In this document: in pieces, positions 32,953 through 41,694 of the stretch
Layout: each line of letters starts with the position of its first letter
How positions within the stretch are numbered: position 1 is the first letter of the stretch
Source of the DNA: Actinomycetota bacterium
Lineage (GTDB): Bacteria > Actinomycetota > Actinomycetes > S36-B12 > UBA10799
Length of the DNA stretch: 50,403 bases
Direction: 5' to 3'
Assembly: GCA_963169255.1 (NCBI GenBank)
Contig: CAUJEJ010000059.1
Coordinates: 1-50,403 of the forward strand
Made by a program: the position numbers and the translations under genes
Notes under the pieces: generated by a model
Seen by the model: only the letters and a program-made list of their open reading frames with translations
The model's database searches: none
What the model was told of the DNA's origin: nothing

Positions 32953-34152
32953 CTACTTGTCCTCTCGTGGCCACTGTTGCGGATCGGGCGTGAATGCCAC
33001 TTTGAGCCTGCCTGGCTCAAAGTGGGCACCGCTAACGTTGCATCGACGCAGCGCACTCGGCAACGAAAGAACCCGCCGATGCGGGCCAACCGTCACAACC
33101 AACTCGTCAAGTCTGCGCGCCAAATCGACATCGCCTTTAGCCACGAGGGGCAGCGCGATCGAGAGTTCAAAGTCATCGCCCACTCGTTTCACGGTGAGCG
33201 GGTCAGGCGTATCCACAACAGCGATTGGGTCAGCGTCTCCGTAGACCTGCCCGGCGAGTTCAGCCAACGCCTGCGGCCCGACTGGCTCAGCCGATTGATA
33301 TCCAGCGCGCCAGACTCGGATCGGCTCGCAGTCAGACTCAATCCGAGCAAGCTGCACGGCTTGCGCAGTGATCCACTTTGCTCGCCAATCATCAGCACCA
33401 GAGAGCGGGAAGATCCGATTGACGAGGACTCCGTCTACACGGTAGCCATACAGCGACAGCGACGTCAGTGTGCGGCGGGCTTCGGCGAACACAACAGCTT
33501 CTGGTGTGGTGACGAGCCGGACCGACGACGTCTCTTCCGTCAAAATTGAGCGCACGTCCGACAGATCGGCGTGCAGTGACTCGATCGCGTCAAGCACCCG
33601 ATCTTTCGGCATCGGCACGCCGCTGGCCTTGCGGAGGATGGGGCGTAGCAACCCGAGGACACGTCGCTCCGTCGGCCAGATTCGATCCATGTACCAACGC
33701 AGCGCATCAGGCAAGGCGAGCAGGCGAAGCGTCTCGGCTGTGGGCGCGCAGTCGACTATCACCACATCCCATTCACCGCTACGAACGCGATCCCTAACTT
33801 CGAGGAGCGCCAGCACCTCTTCGGCACCTGGGAGGACGGTGAGTTCCTCTGCTTCCATCGGGTCGACGCCCGCGGAGTCGAGCACATCGAGCAGGTACTG
33901 CTGAATCTCGCCCCAAGCGAGAGCAAAGCGGTCCCGCACGTCAACGTGGAGAGACCACAAGTTCGGCGCGACCTCAATTGGGCCTTGGCCGTAGGCGGGC
34001 TCTTCCAAGCCAAGCGCGTCGGCAAGCGAGTGAGCCGGGTCGGTCGAGAGCACCAACGTTCGCTTCCCCGCCTTCGCAGCGAGTGCCGCCGTTCCTGCGG
34101 CGAGGGTTGTCTTCCCCACTCCCCCCTTGCCGGTAAACAGCATTACTCGCAT
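32953..34152 (-). CDS. ArsA-family P-loop ATPase (Rv2184c-like)
   Basis: A 399-residue ATPase with a deviant Walker A at residues 8-16 (GKGGVGKTT), LSTDPAHSLADALG as switch I, and VIVDCAPTAETLRLLALP as switch II/Walker B. It is a single ArsA unit. No arsenic genes are nearby and the locus is conserved in actinomycetes, so arsenite pumping is unlikely; Get3-like or client-handling roles have been suggested for such proteins. The C-terminal third is more variable with a small beta-rich end. It is probably cotranscribed with the SRPBCC gene upstream and the acidic protein downstream. Confidence 0.85.
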   Translation of the reverse strand: MRVMLFTGKGGVGKTTLAAGTAALAAKAGKRTLVLSTDPAHSLADALGLEEPAYGQGPIEVAPNLWSLHVDVRDRFALAWGEIQQYLLDVLDSAGVDPMEAEELTVLPGAEEVLALLEVRDRVRSGEWDVVIVDCAPTAETLRLLALPDALRWYMDRIWPTERRVLGLLRPILRKASGVPMPKDRVLDAIESLHADLSDVRSILTEETSSVRLVTTPEAVVFAEARRTLTSLSLYGYRVDGVLVNRIFPLSGADDWRAKWITAQAVQLARIESDCEPIRVWRAGYQSAEPVGPQALAELAGQVYGDADPIAVVDTPDPLTVKRVGDDFELSIALPLVAKGDVDLARRLDELVVTVGPHRRVLSLPSALRRCNVSGAHFEPGRLKVAFTPDPQQWPREDK

Positions 34153-34206
34153 GGAGTTAACCTACCGAGCGAACCGAACGAAGCGCATTCTTTGTGGCCT
34201 GGCCCT

Positions 34207-34644
34207 TTACAGGCTGTCAACGCGCGCTTTTAGCCCCTGGAGGGCAGATTTGATAATCAGCTTCTCAGCCTTCTGCCGAATCATCCCGATCATTGGAACG
34301 CTGAGTTCGACCATGAGGTCATACGTGACCTTCACAGATCCATCGCCATTGTCGGTGAGGGTGTAGGTCCCTTCCTGCGCCTTTATGACATCGCCGGATT
34401 CGAGCTTCCAGTCAACCGAAGTGATTCCATGCCAGGAGTACTTCAAGACATAGGTGTCATTGATGGGGCCTGACGCGAAGTGAAACTCCGCCCGATCCGG
34501 GCGCCCGTCGGGAGTCATCTCAAGGATGTCAACCGAAGCAACTCCGTCACTCCACTTTGGATATGCGGGCAGGTCAGCGATGACATCCATAATCTTCGCC
34601 GCGTCGGCATCTATCGTGATTTCGCCGTTAGTCCGGTCGGCCAT
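34207..34644 (-). CDS. SRPBCC (polyketide cyclase/START-like) family protein (Rv2185c-like)
   Basis: A 145-residue single-domain protein with the helix-grip fold pattern: ITIDADAAKIMDVIADLPAYPKWSDGVASVDIL, strands through YVLKYSWHGITSVDWKLESG and GDGSVKVTYDLMVEL, then the long C-terminal helix IGMIRQKAEKLIIKSALQGLKARV. Such proteins hold hydrophobic ligands. The homologue in M. tuberculosis occupies the same place beside the ArsA-like gene. The ATG has aggag upstream. The ligand is unknown. Confidence 0.88.
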   Translation of the reverse strand: MADRTNGEITIDADAAKIMDVIADLPAYPKWSDGVASVDILEMTPDGRPDRAEFHFASGPINDTYVLKYSWHGITSVDWKLESGDVIKAQEGTYTLTDNGDGSVKVTYDLMVELSVPMIGMIRQKAEKLIIKSALQGLKARVDSL

Positions 34645-34683
34645 GGATGCTCCTGAGGTTAATTCAACGTTTCCGCGATGGTG

Positions 34684-35466
34684 TCACAACTCGAGGACGA
34701 ACGGCCGCCGGGTGCCACGGAAATGCCCAACGTTGAGGCACTCTGTGCGCCCGATTCGGAATCGCGAACTCAGTGGCTGGTGCACGTGACCGAACAACGC
34801 GTAGCGCGGCTGGGTCTGCTCGATGAGCGCCAGCAGGGCTTCGCTGCCCACCTCAAAACGCCGCGCGACGACGTCGAAGGTCAACTCTGGAACAGCGGGC
34901 GGGATGTGCGTACACAACACGTCGACATCGCCGAGTTGGGCTAGCAGGCTGTCGAACTTCGAAACCGGAATCTCGTTTGGCGTGCGGTAACGCGACGGCA
35001 AACCACTTCCCACAAATCCAAATCGAACACCGCCACGGACCACCACTTCGCCATCGAGGATTCGCTGGCCAGGCAACATTTGCCTCGTAGCGAGTGCCGG
35101 GACATCGACGTTTCCGAGGGTCATGAGAGCCGACGGCGGAATGGCGGCAAATATCTCGCTGTACTGGCGCTCGATGATCGGGACGAAGCGCGCCATCCGC
35201 GAGTCTGGGTCCGCACCACCGCTGACTTCTGCCCACGCCGAAGCGGTCAGCGCGCGAGCCTCATCAAACTTCTTTGCCTTGCGCAGTTCGATGTACTTCG
35301 TGGTGATCTCCACCCCAAAGACCTCCGCGAACGCGCCTTGGCGAGGGTCTGCATAGTCGAGGTAGAGCAAGAGGTCGCCGAGGCAAATGAAGACGTCACA
35401 GTCTTCCGACGCCGCAGGCAAATCACCCACAGCCCCGTGCACATCACTGACTACATGGACCCTCAT
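34684..35466 (-). CDS. Calcineurin-like metallophosphoesterase
   Basis: A 260-residue enzyme with the five metal-binding blocks: SDVHG (D8, H10), CLGDLLLYLDY, TLGNVDVP, CTHIPP and GHVHQP. The fold matches single-domain phosphoesterases acting on nucleotides, phosphoproteins or other esters; the substrate is not readable. Residues 45-95 carry an extra helical insert (YIELRKAKKFDEARALTASAW). TACGCT lies nine bases before the ATG and no ribosome binding site is visible, suggesting a nearly leaderless transcript. It is divergent from the two-component genes across a 390-bp gap. Confidence 0.88.
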   Translation of the reverse strand: MRVHVVSDVHGAVGDLPAASEDCDVFICLGDLLLYLDYADPRQGAFAEVFGVEITTKYIELRKAKKFDEARALTASAWAEVSGGADPDSRMARFVPIIERQYSEIFAAIPPSALMTLGNVDVPALATRQMLPGQRILDGEVVVRGGVRFGFVGSGLPSRYRTPNEIPVSKFDSLLAQLGDVDVLCTHIPPAVPELTFDVVARRFEVGSEALLALIEQTQPRYALFGHVHQPLSSRFRIGRTECLNVGHFRGTRRPFVLEL

Positions 35467-35632
35467 GACTTCGGGAGCGTATCCGAGTCAGCCGCTACAA
35501 GGGAAACACTCGATTGGCAGCGGACAGTGACCAGGATTCGCAAACCTGGGAGGGCAATAGTCCCTTTGGCTGATCCATTGGGCAGCTCTAAGGACGATTC
35601 AACAGTCGCACTCCGTGACCTATCGTTGATTT

Positions 35633-35750
35633 CAGTGCATTGAATTGGCCGCAAGCATGTCTCGGGGGATGACTCTTTCGGCTACACATTTGCGCTGTGT
35701 GGGGGCTTGTGAGGCCGTGGACTCTTAGAAGTCCACGGCCTCACCGCATT
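35633..35750 (+). ncRNA. Candidate orphan small transcript (sRNA or micro-ORF mRNA)
   Basis: Both flanking genes point away, so the perfect hairpin at 35709-35744 cannot be their terminator. Upstream, TTCAAC (35598-35603), a 17-bp spacer and TATCGT (35621-35626) resemble a promoter that would start a transcript near 35633. The transcript contains a 23-codon ORF (35657-35728, MSRGMTLSATHLRCVGACEA...) whose stop lies in the hairpin loop, but it has no clear ribosome binding site. Boundaries are inferred. Confidence 0.3.
35709..35744 (+). terminator. Perfect 15-bp hairpin, terminator-like
   Basis: gtgaggccgtggact (35709-35723) pairs perfectly with agtccacggcctcac (35730-35744) around a 6-nt loop cttaga. 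No U tract follows on either strand. It lies between two divergent genes and thus probably ends, or forms part of, an unannotated transcript. Confidence 0.55.
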
Positions 35751-35856
35751 CTCCGCCCAGTTTCTCAGCGCCAGCTTTGACGTCCCTCATCAGCTCAATG
35801 GCCCATAGTGGGTCAACCGACTGGCCATTCGATTCACTTACTGGCACGGTTTAGCT

Positions 35857-37032
35857 GTGGTGCCACCAGTTTCCGATCGCGACGGTTCACCGCCACCGTC
35901 TGCCGCCTCGGCCCACCTACTTCTCCAGGAACTACGCGAAGTCGCGCGAGCCCTGCCTACCGGGCTCGATGAGGTCAGCCTCGCCGCTGCGATGCTCGCC
36001 GACATCCGTGTCCACGCGCCTTTCGATCGAGCTGTCGTCTTCACGTACGCCGACTCTGACCGTGCCGCACCCCTAACAGCCCTCGGTGACATACGCACGC
36101 CCTGGCGTATCGATGACCAACACTGGCTGCTCCGCCAAGTCGCCGCCTCCCACGCCTTCGGATCGGCAGATGGCTCCTTTGGCGACGAAGACACCGGGGC
36201 GATCGCGGCGCTTCCGCTTCGACTCGGTCGCCAACTCATCGGCCTCGTTGCTATCGAACGAGCGTCAGGTACCTGGTCCACAACGGAACTCGCCGCCGCC
36301 CAGAAGACCATCGATGACGCTGCCATCCAACTAGATTCCGGCCGCCTCTTCAGTGAAGTTCGGGCGCTGGCGACGATGGAGGAAAGGCGGCGCCTCGCCC
36401 GAGAGATTCACGATGGCATCGCCCAAGAGATCGCTTCCCTTGGATACGTCGTCGACGAACTGGTCGCAGAGGAAGGCGACGACGTACAGCGCCAACGAAT
36501 CTCTGCGCTGCGCGGTGAACTCTCTCGAATCGTCAGCGAACTCCGACTCTCGATCTTTGATCTACGTAGCGATGTGCAACCCCACACCGGCTTGGGTGCG
36601 GCACTGTCGAGCTACGTACGCCAGGTTGGCGCTTCGTCTGGCCTGACGGTGCATCTTGTGCTTGACGAATCCATCGATCGACTCGGGGTCGAGACCGAAA
36701 CTGAACTCCTGCGGATTGCTCAGGAGGCCATCACGAACGCTCGCAAGCACTCCCAGGCTCGCAACCTTTGGGTAACCTGCCGAGTGAATCCCCCCGACGC
36801 GTACATGCGGATCGCAGACGACGGTCGCGGACTCGGTTCGCCGCGCATCGACAGCTACGGCTTGGACATTATGCGAGAGCGCGCGCAACGTCTAGGTGTC
36901 GCACTCAGAGTTCGGGAGCGGCACGGTGGCGGAACCGTTATCGAAATCGCGCTCGGCTCCGCGCAACTAGGTTCGATCAAGGCTGACGCAGCAGTTCGTG
37001 CTGACGTAGCCACCTCCGGAAAGGGAGACTGA
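35857..37032 (+). CDS. Cytosolic sensor histidine kinase, GAF plus HisKA_3 (NarX/DesK type)
   Basis: A 391-residue kinase without transmembrane segments. A GAF-like sensor occupies about residues 22-170, followed by the HisKA_3 dimerization helix with H185 in AREIHDGIAQEIASLGY, then the ATPase domain with EAITNARKHSQ (N box) and ADDGRGLG (G1 box) and a final GGGTVIEIAL. It pairs with the response regulator that starts three bases after its stop. The signal is unknown; GAF domains often bind small ligands or sense redox state. The GTG start at 35857 is directly followed by a second GTG. Confidence 0.9.
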   Translation: MVPPVSDRDGSPPPSAASAHLLLQELREVARALPTGLDEVSLAAAMLADIRVHAPFDRAVVFTYADSDRAAPLTALGDIRTPWRIDDQHWLLRQVAASHAFGSADGSFGDEDTGAIAALPLRLGRQLIGLVAIERASGTWSTTELAAAQKTIDDAAIQLDSGRLFSEVRALATMEERRRLAREIHDGIAQEIASLGYVVDELVAEEGDDVQRQRISALRGELSRIVSELRLSIFDLRSDVQPHTGLGAALSSYVRQVGASSGLTVHLVLDESIDRLGVETETELLRIAQEAITNARKHSQARNLWVTCRVNPPDAYMRIADDGRGLGSPRIDSYGLDIMRERAQRLGVALRVRERHGGGTVIEIALGSAQLGSIKADAAVRADVATSGKGD

Positions 37033-37034
37033 GC

Positions 37035-37676
37035 GTGGCAATCACGATTCTCATCGTCGACGATCACGAGTTGATTCGCCAGGGGTTGCGCCGTGCGTTC
37101 GAACGCGAAGGGGACTTTGATGTTGTCGGTGAGGCCGGTACCACCGCTGAAGCAAGCAAGCTTCTGGGCTTGTTGAACCCACAGGTCGTCGTGTTCGATG
37201 TGCGACTCCCCGATGGTTCCGGCATCGAAGCGGCAGGCAAGGCCCGGGCACAATTCCCCGATCTCGGGATCGTTGTGCTGACGATGTATGCCGGGGATGA
37301 ACAACTCTTCGAAGCGCTCGAAGCAGGAGCCAGTGCTTTCGTCCCGAAGAATGCACCTGCGGAGGACGTCGTTGCGGCCGCACGACATGCGGCCTCCTCC
37401 CCTCGATCCTTTACTGCCAACGACCTTGCCGAAGCAATGAAGCGGCGAATGTCTCCGTCTGGCCCGCAACTGAGTCCGCGCGAACGAGAGGTCCTGCAAC
37501 TGCTCGCGGATGGACTCGGCGTCGCGCAGATCTCGCGAAAGCTCTACATCAGCGAATCGACAACCAAGACCCACATCTCCAAGCTCTATGAAAAGCTCGG
37601 TGCCGGAAACCGTGCACAGGCACTGATGTCTGCCCTCAAGCTCGGACTTCTCAAGCAGTCCGAAGATCAGTACTGA
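37035..37676 (+). CDS. NarL/FixJ-family response regulator
   Basis: A 213-residue regulator with an N-terminal receiver (acidic pair D9-D10, phospho-acceptor D55 in VVFDVRLPDGSG, conserved lysine in FVPKNAP) and a C-terminal LuxR-type helix-turn-helix (LSPREREVLQLLADGLGVAQIS, then STTKTHISKLYEKL). It should be phosphorylated by the adjacent kinase. It starts at GTG, three bases after the kinase stop, inside one operon. The next genes on the strand are two membrane glycosyltransferase-like proteins, which may be targets or simply cotranscribed. Confidence 0.93.
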   Translation: MAITILIVDDHELIRQGLRRAFEREGDFDVVGEAGTTAEASKLLGLLNPQVVVFDVRLPDGSGIEAAGKARAQFPDLGIVVLTMYAGDEQLFEALEAGASAFVPKNAPAEDVVAAARHAASSPRSFTANDLAEAMKRRMSPSGPQLSPREREVLQLLADGLGVAQISRKLYISESTTKTHISKLYEKLGAGNRAQALMSALKLGLLKQSEDQY

Positions 37677-37700
37677 TACACCGTTGAAGTCTGACTGGCC

Positions 37701-39167
37701 ATGACACCAACGTCCGAGGCGGAACGGGCTGGCAGGCCCTGGGTCTGGCTCGCCGCGCTCATCGTCGCGACAATGTCGATCGGCGCGATCGCGGCAACCA
37801 TCGGACCCTTGCGGGACATCGACCTCTATTGGCACATTCGACTTGGGGAGGAACTGCTCGACGGCGTCTCGATCTACAACGCCGGCCGCGATTGGTCATT
37901 TGCACCAGTGGAATACGCGTGGGTATCGACCCAGTGGATCACCGAACTGATCTTTGCTGGGCTTTACAACCTCGCTGGTTTCGAAGGGCTCATCCTTTTC
38001 CGCACCGTTACCACCATGCTCACCATCCTCACGCTGTCATTGGTGATCTTCCGCCAGACTCGCGTGTGGGCAGCACTGGTCGTGCTTCCGCTGCCCATCC
38101 TGACGTTGTTGATCTTTGCGCAAGAGCGGCCCCAACAGGTGTCCTTCGTGATCCTGCCCATCGTCGGCTACTGGTGGCTTCGCGCTGTCCGCGACGGTGT
38201 TGCACCCCGCTGGTGGGTCCTCCTCCCGCTGGCGGCCTTCTGGGCCAACTCACACGGGTTGTGGGTGATGCTGCCGATCGCACTCGCCTTGGCGTTCTTG
38301 GGTCGACTCCTTGACCACGGGCGAACGGACCCAGCACTGCGTCCACTCGCAATCGGAACGATCGTCAGCGTCATCGGTGGAGCGATCACCCCGGTTGGGC
38401 CACTGAACCTCCTGGCGCCAATCCGTTTCGCCGGGACGACCTCGCACATCAAGGAGTGGGAGCCGACCAACTTCATCTACCCGGCCAGCTACGGGCTCTC
38501 CCTCATGCTGCTGATTGCGGTGATCGCGTGGAGCCGCGGACGAGTCCGTCCGCCGCGCAGCGAGGTTCTCTTCACCGTCGCGATCGCGCTGTTCGCAGCG
38601 TCGGCAAGTCGCAATATTTGCGCTGCGGTGTTACTCCTTGCGCCTGTGATCGCGTGGCGGTTGAGCACATCTTTCGCGGGGCCAAAGCCGCGGCCGATAC
38701 CCGATGGCCTGCGCACCGTTGTCAAGCCATACGCACTGGCTGCGAGCACCCTCGCCGTGATCATGGCAGGAGTGGTTGTGGCGATATCCGTCCCGCTGCC
38801 CGCAGGCTCGGCACCCACCGGACTCATTGGCGAGATCGCGAACAATCCAACCCAAACCCGAGTCCTCAACAGTTACAACGCCGGTGGTCTCGTACTCTGG
38901 TTCGCGAGGCCAGACGTCAGCGAAGCATTCGTGCAAGTGGGGATCGATGGCCGGGCTGACAGATATGGCGCTGCTTACATTCAGGAATACCTAGCGATGC
39001 AGCGGGGTACACCTGGATGGGAACGTACTGTCGCGCGACTCGAACCGGATGTCGCGCTACTTGCTGATGACGAGGCACTCGTGCCATTACTGCAATCGCA
39101 GGGATGGCAGGTGATGGGGCGAGAGGCGAACTACGTGTTGTTAACACCGCCAGGGAGGGCATTGTGA
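37701..39167 (+). CDS. Polytopic membrane protein, GT-C-like, unknown specificity
   Basis: A 488-residue protein with about ten to eleven helices. The first loop has DIDLYWHIRLGEELLDG, then STQWITELIFAGLYNLAG; the C-terminal extracytoplasmic part has TRVLNSYNAGGLVLWFARP and IDGRADRYGAAYIQEYL. This pattern belongs to a widespread family of GT-C-like membrane proteins seen in many phyla without a settled function. The acidic loop after helix 1 resembles the active-site loop of polyprenol-dependent glycosyltransferases. The ATG is 24 bases after the regulator stop, and its stop overlaps the next gene (GTGA). Confidence 0.75.
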   Translation: MTPTSEAERAGRPWVWLAALIVATMSIGAIAATIGPLRDIDLYWHIRLGEELLDGVSIYNAGRDWSFAPVEYAWVSTQWITELIFAGLYNLAGFEGLILFRTVTTMLTILTLSLVIFRQTRVWAALVVLPLPILTLLIFAQERPQQVSFVILPIVGYWWLRAVRDGVAPRWWVLLPLAAFWANSHGLWVMLPIALALAFLGRLLDHGRTDPALRPLAIGTIVSVIGGAITPVGPLNLLAPIRFAGTTSHIKEWEPTNFIYPASYGLSLMLLIAVIAWSRGRVRPPRSEVLFTVAIALFAASASRNICAAVLLLAPVIAWRLSTSFAGPKPRPIPDGLRTVVKPYALAASTLAVIMAGVVVAISVPLPAGSAPTGLIGEIANNPTQTRVLNSYNAGGLVLWFARPDVSEAFVQVGIDGRADRYGAAYIQEYLAMQRGTPGWERTVARLEPDVALLADDEALVPLLQSQGWQVMGREANYVLLTPPGRAL

Positions 39168-40561
39168 CGGCTAATACTCCGCAACCCTCCAATGCTCCTA
39201 TCGCAACGATTGAACGAGCACCCAGGGTCGACACTCGAGTTCGCACCTGGTGGCACTCTCGAGGGTCCGCTCAGCTTCGTGGCACGCCCGGCGTCCTCGC
39301 CACCTACATCGTCTCGCGAGTCCTACTCTTCCTCATTCCGCTCGGACTCTTCGTGTATCCAGGCGGAACCCTGCTGACCAACGACGCGCACCTCTATTGG
39401 ACGTGGTCTGAGGTGGTGCTGTCTGGGCACTACCCGATTGCAGACCCCATGTGGCAATACCCACCGTTGGCCGGATTCGTGTTCGCCATCGGAGCGAACA
39501 TTGCCAGCGACCCGACGCTGGGCTTCATGTTGCTCGCGCTACTCGCTGACCTCGTGATATTCGGTTGGCTTCTGCACCGGGGCCGTTCGACGGGCCAACT
39601 TGCGGGAGCCTGGACCTATGCAATCGCCGGTCTCGCGATTGGACCCGTGCTGCTGACTCGATTTGACGTGTTCCCAACGTTGTTCGCAGTCGCTGGCCTC
39701 ATGATGCTGAGCCGACCGGTTCGCAGCGGCATCATGTTCGGCATCGGCGCTCTTCTCAAGGTGTGGCCAGCATTCTTGTTGCTCGCTCATCCCCGCCGTG
39801 CGCTACCCAAGGCAATCGCTGGCTGTGCAGCCATCGCAATCGCGGCGACCATGCTCCTCATCTCGTGGGGCCCAAACGCCGGCTCATTTCTGAGCGAGCA
39901 GGGGCAGCGTGGTTTGCAGATTGAATCTGTTGGCGGCATGCCCTACGTCCTCGCCAACTTCTTCGGCGTCGAAATGACGACGATCTTCCGATACGGCTCG
40001 CTCGAAATCAGTGCTGCGGGAGCAGGTGCAGTTGCGAGCGTCGTCGCGCTATCAGGCTTCGCCTTGCTGGGCTGGCTGGGCTACGCACGACTGCGCGGAA
40101 AACTCGAACGAGTCCCCGCTGGAGATATCGCATTGGCTGTGGTGCTCATCTCGATCGCGACCAGCCGGGTGTTCTCACCGCAGTACATGGTGTGGGTTGC
40201 CGGAATCGGTGCGTTTGCGATGCTCGACTCACGTACACGAATGCGCCCCGTCATGTGGCTCGTACTCTTCACCGCGATATTCGGCCAATTGGTCTACCCG
40301 GTGTACTACGGCAGCATGATCGACGGCACGTGGCAGGGTGTCCTTGCACAGGTCGCCCGAATCTCGCTCCTTGTAGTCGCCACAGTCTGGGCGACGGTCA
40401 ACGTACTACGCCCAGATCGATACGAACCCGAACCGACCTCAACCGATACCGCGACGCTGGACCAGCAATCAGAGTTGATCGATGTCGATGCAGAATCGTC
40501 GACGGGCCACTTGTCGGCTCGCCCGGAAATAGCGCGCTCGACGCGGGCTGACCAGTTCTAA
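39164..40561 (+). CDS. GT87/DUF2029-family membrane mannosyltransferase-like protein
   Basis: A 465-residue protein with around ten helices and the GT87 pattern: first-loop aspartate in LTNDAHLYWTWSEVVL, DPMWQYPPLAG, TRFDVFPTLFAVAGL, and SPQYMVWV near the end. Family members include PimE and the alpha-1,2-mannosyltransferase Rv2181, which branches lipomannan and sits at this locus in M. tuberculosis. I chose the GTG at 39164: it overlaps the previous stop and has agggaggg upstream. The C-terminal 50 residues are acidic and polar. It is convergent with pimB', overlapping by four bases. Confidence 0.82.
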   Translation: MTANTPQPSNAPIATIERAPRVDTRVRTWWHSRGSAQLRGTPGVLATYIVSRVLLFLIPLGLFVYPGGTLLTNDAHLYWTWSEVVLSGHYPIADPMWQYPPLAGFVFAIGANIASDPTLGFMLLALLADLVIFGWLLHRGRSTGQLAGAWTYAIAGLAIGPVLLTRFDVFPTLFAVAGLMMLSRPVRSGIMFGIGALLKVWPAFLLLAHPRRALPKAIAGCAAIAIAATMLLISWGPNAGSFLSEQGQRGLQIESVGGMPYVLANFFGVEMTTIFRYGSLEISAAGAGAVASVVALSGFALLGWLGYARLRGKLERVPAGDIALAVVLISIATSRVFSPQYMVWVAGIGAFAMLDSRTRMRPVMWLVLFTAIFGQLVYPVYYGSMIDGTWQGVLAQVARISLLVVATVWATVNVLRPDRYEPEPTSTDTATLDQQSELIDVDAESSTGHLSARPEIARSTRADQF

Positions 40562-41694
40562 CCTGCCAGCATTGACGTGAGTTTGGCTGCAGAGGAATCC
40601 CACTGCCAACTCGTTTCAATCCAAGCCCGACCTGCCGCGCCCATCGCTCGCGCTTTAGCTGGATCGCTGAGCAATTGACTAATCCGAGCAACTGATTGGT
40701 CTGACGTCCGCCCATCAACAACGAACCCCGTGGTGCCGTCAATGACCGCATCAGGCGCCCCACCCGAATCCCCGACAATCACGGGGATCCCCGACGCACT
40801 TGCCTCCAAGTACACGATTCCCAGTCCCTCTAAGTCGAGCCCGCGATTGCGGGTCCGACATGGCATTGCGAATACATCTCCGGCGGCGTAGGCGGCCGGC
40901 AACACTCCGGTCGGGACGGCGCCCGTCATCACTACGTCGCGCTGCTGGCCGGACTTCTCCACTTGCCTGCGAAGGTCGCGCTCGTACGGTCCACCGCCCA
41001 CGATGAGGAGCGCCGCGTCGGGTACCTCCCTGCGGATGTGTGGCAGCGCCTCAATCAAGGTGTCCTGCCCCTTGCGGGGCATCAGCCGCGATACGCAAAC
41101 GATCACCCTTCGATCAGCGAGTCCGTATCGGCGGCGGAATTCCATACCGAGCCCGTGGTTCGCCGGAGTGAAGGTCGAGTCGTCAACACCTGGAACAAGT
41201 TGCCGCATCCGAGCGGCTGCTGCCGGGCCAATCGCAGCAGCGATCCGGGCGCGGGTGTATTCCCCAAGGTATGTGATCGTGTCGGTGTATTTGCCGATGT
41301 GGTGCATGGACTGGCGACCGATCGGCGTGATCGACCAAGCCGATTCATGCCCGTGGGTTATTCCGACGATGCGCTCGACGCCAACCGAACGCAATTGCTT
41401 CGCCATCACAGCCAACGGTGCGGTCGCCCCGAAGAGCGCACGATCACAGTGATGCGACTTTGCAATCTCTTTCGCTCGGCGGATCACACGCGGAGTTGGC
41501 AACATGAGCGTTCGCGAGTACCGAACCACGGGAAATGGGAGTCGCGCGTCAAACGCCGCGTCTCCCGCCCACCGTGGGGCAAACACCACAAGTGATGCTG
41601 GATCTTGGCGCGAGAGGAGTCCCTGAACAAACGACTGGATGCCGCCTGATCGCGGGGGGAAGTCATTGGAGATGACTAGGGTGCGACCACTCAC
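40558..41694 (-). CDS. pimB: GT4 glycosyltransferase, PimB'-like mannosyltransferase
   Basis: A 378-residue cytosolic GT-B enzyme. The N-terminus LVISNDFPPRSGGIQSFVQGLL and the C-terminal donor site EGLGIVYLEASASGIPVIVGDSGGAPDAV are close to actinobacterial PimB', which adds the second mannose to phosphatidyl-myo-inositol using GDP-mannose. CVSRLMPRKGQDTLIEALP marks the linker strand. Synteny with Rv2188c supports the name. The GTG start overlaps the stop of the small Cys-containing protein (GTGA). Confidence 0.88.
   Translation of the reverse strand: MSGRTLVISNDFPPRSGGIQSFVQGLLSRQDPASLVVFAPRWAGDAAFDARLPFPVVRYSRTLMLPTPRVIRRAKEIAKSHHCDRALFGATAPLAVMAKQLRSVGVERIVGITHGHESAWSITPIGRQSMHHIGKYTDTITYLGEYTRARIAAAIGPAAAARMRQLVPGVDDSTFTPANHGLGMEFRRRYGLADRRVIVCVSRLMPRKGQDTLIEALPHIRREVPDAALLIVGGGPYERDLRRQVEKSGQQRDVVMTGAVPTGVLPAAYAAGDVFAMPCRTRNRGLDLEGLGIVYLEASASGIPVIVGDSGGAPDAVIDGTTGFVVDGRTSDQSVARISQLLSDPAKARAMGAAGRAWIETSWQWDSSAAKLTSMLAG

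Larger units (their letters stand above)
35467..35856. other. 390-bp divergent intergenic region
   Basis: This is the only stretch over 300 bases without a confident gene. It holds the probable metallophosphoesterase -10 element (minus-strand TACGCT, 35476-35481), a candidate promoter and small transcript ending in a perfect 15-bp hairpin (35598-35744), and an inverted repeat aatggcc/ggccatt (35797-35803 and 35823-35829) 28 bp before the histidine kinase start that may be its operator. Nothing else is recognised. Confidence 0.6.

Noticed and set aside
35463-35654. 63-codon minus-strand ORF ending in an ATGA overlap with the metallophosphoesterase
   Set aside because: It starts at a TTG without a ribosome binding site and its composition is unlike a real protein; a TANNNT element inside it better explains the downstream start.
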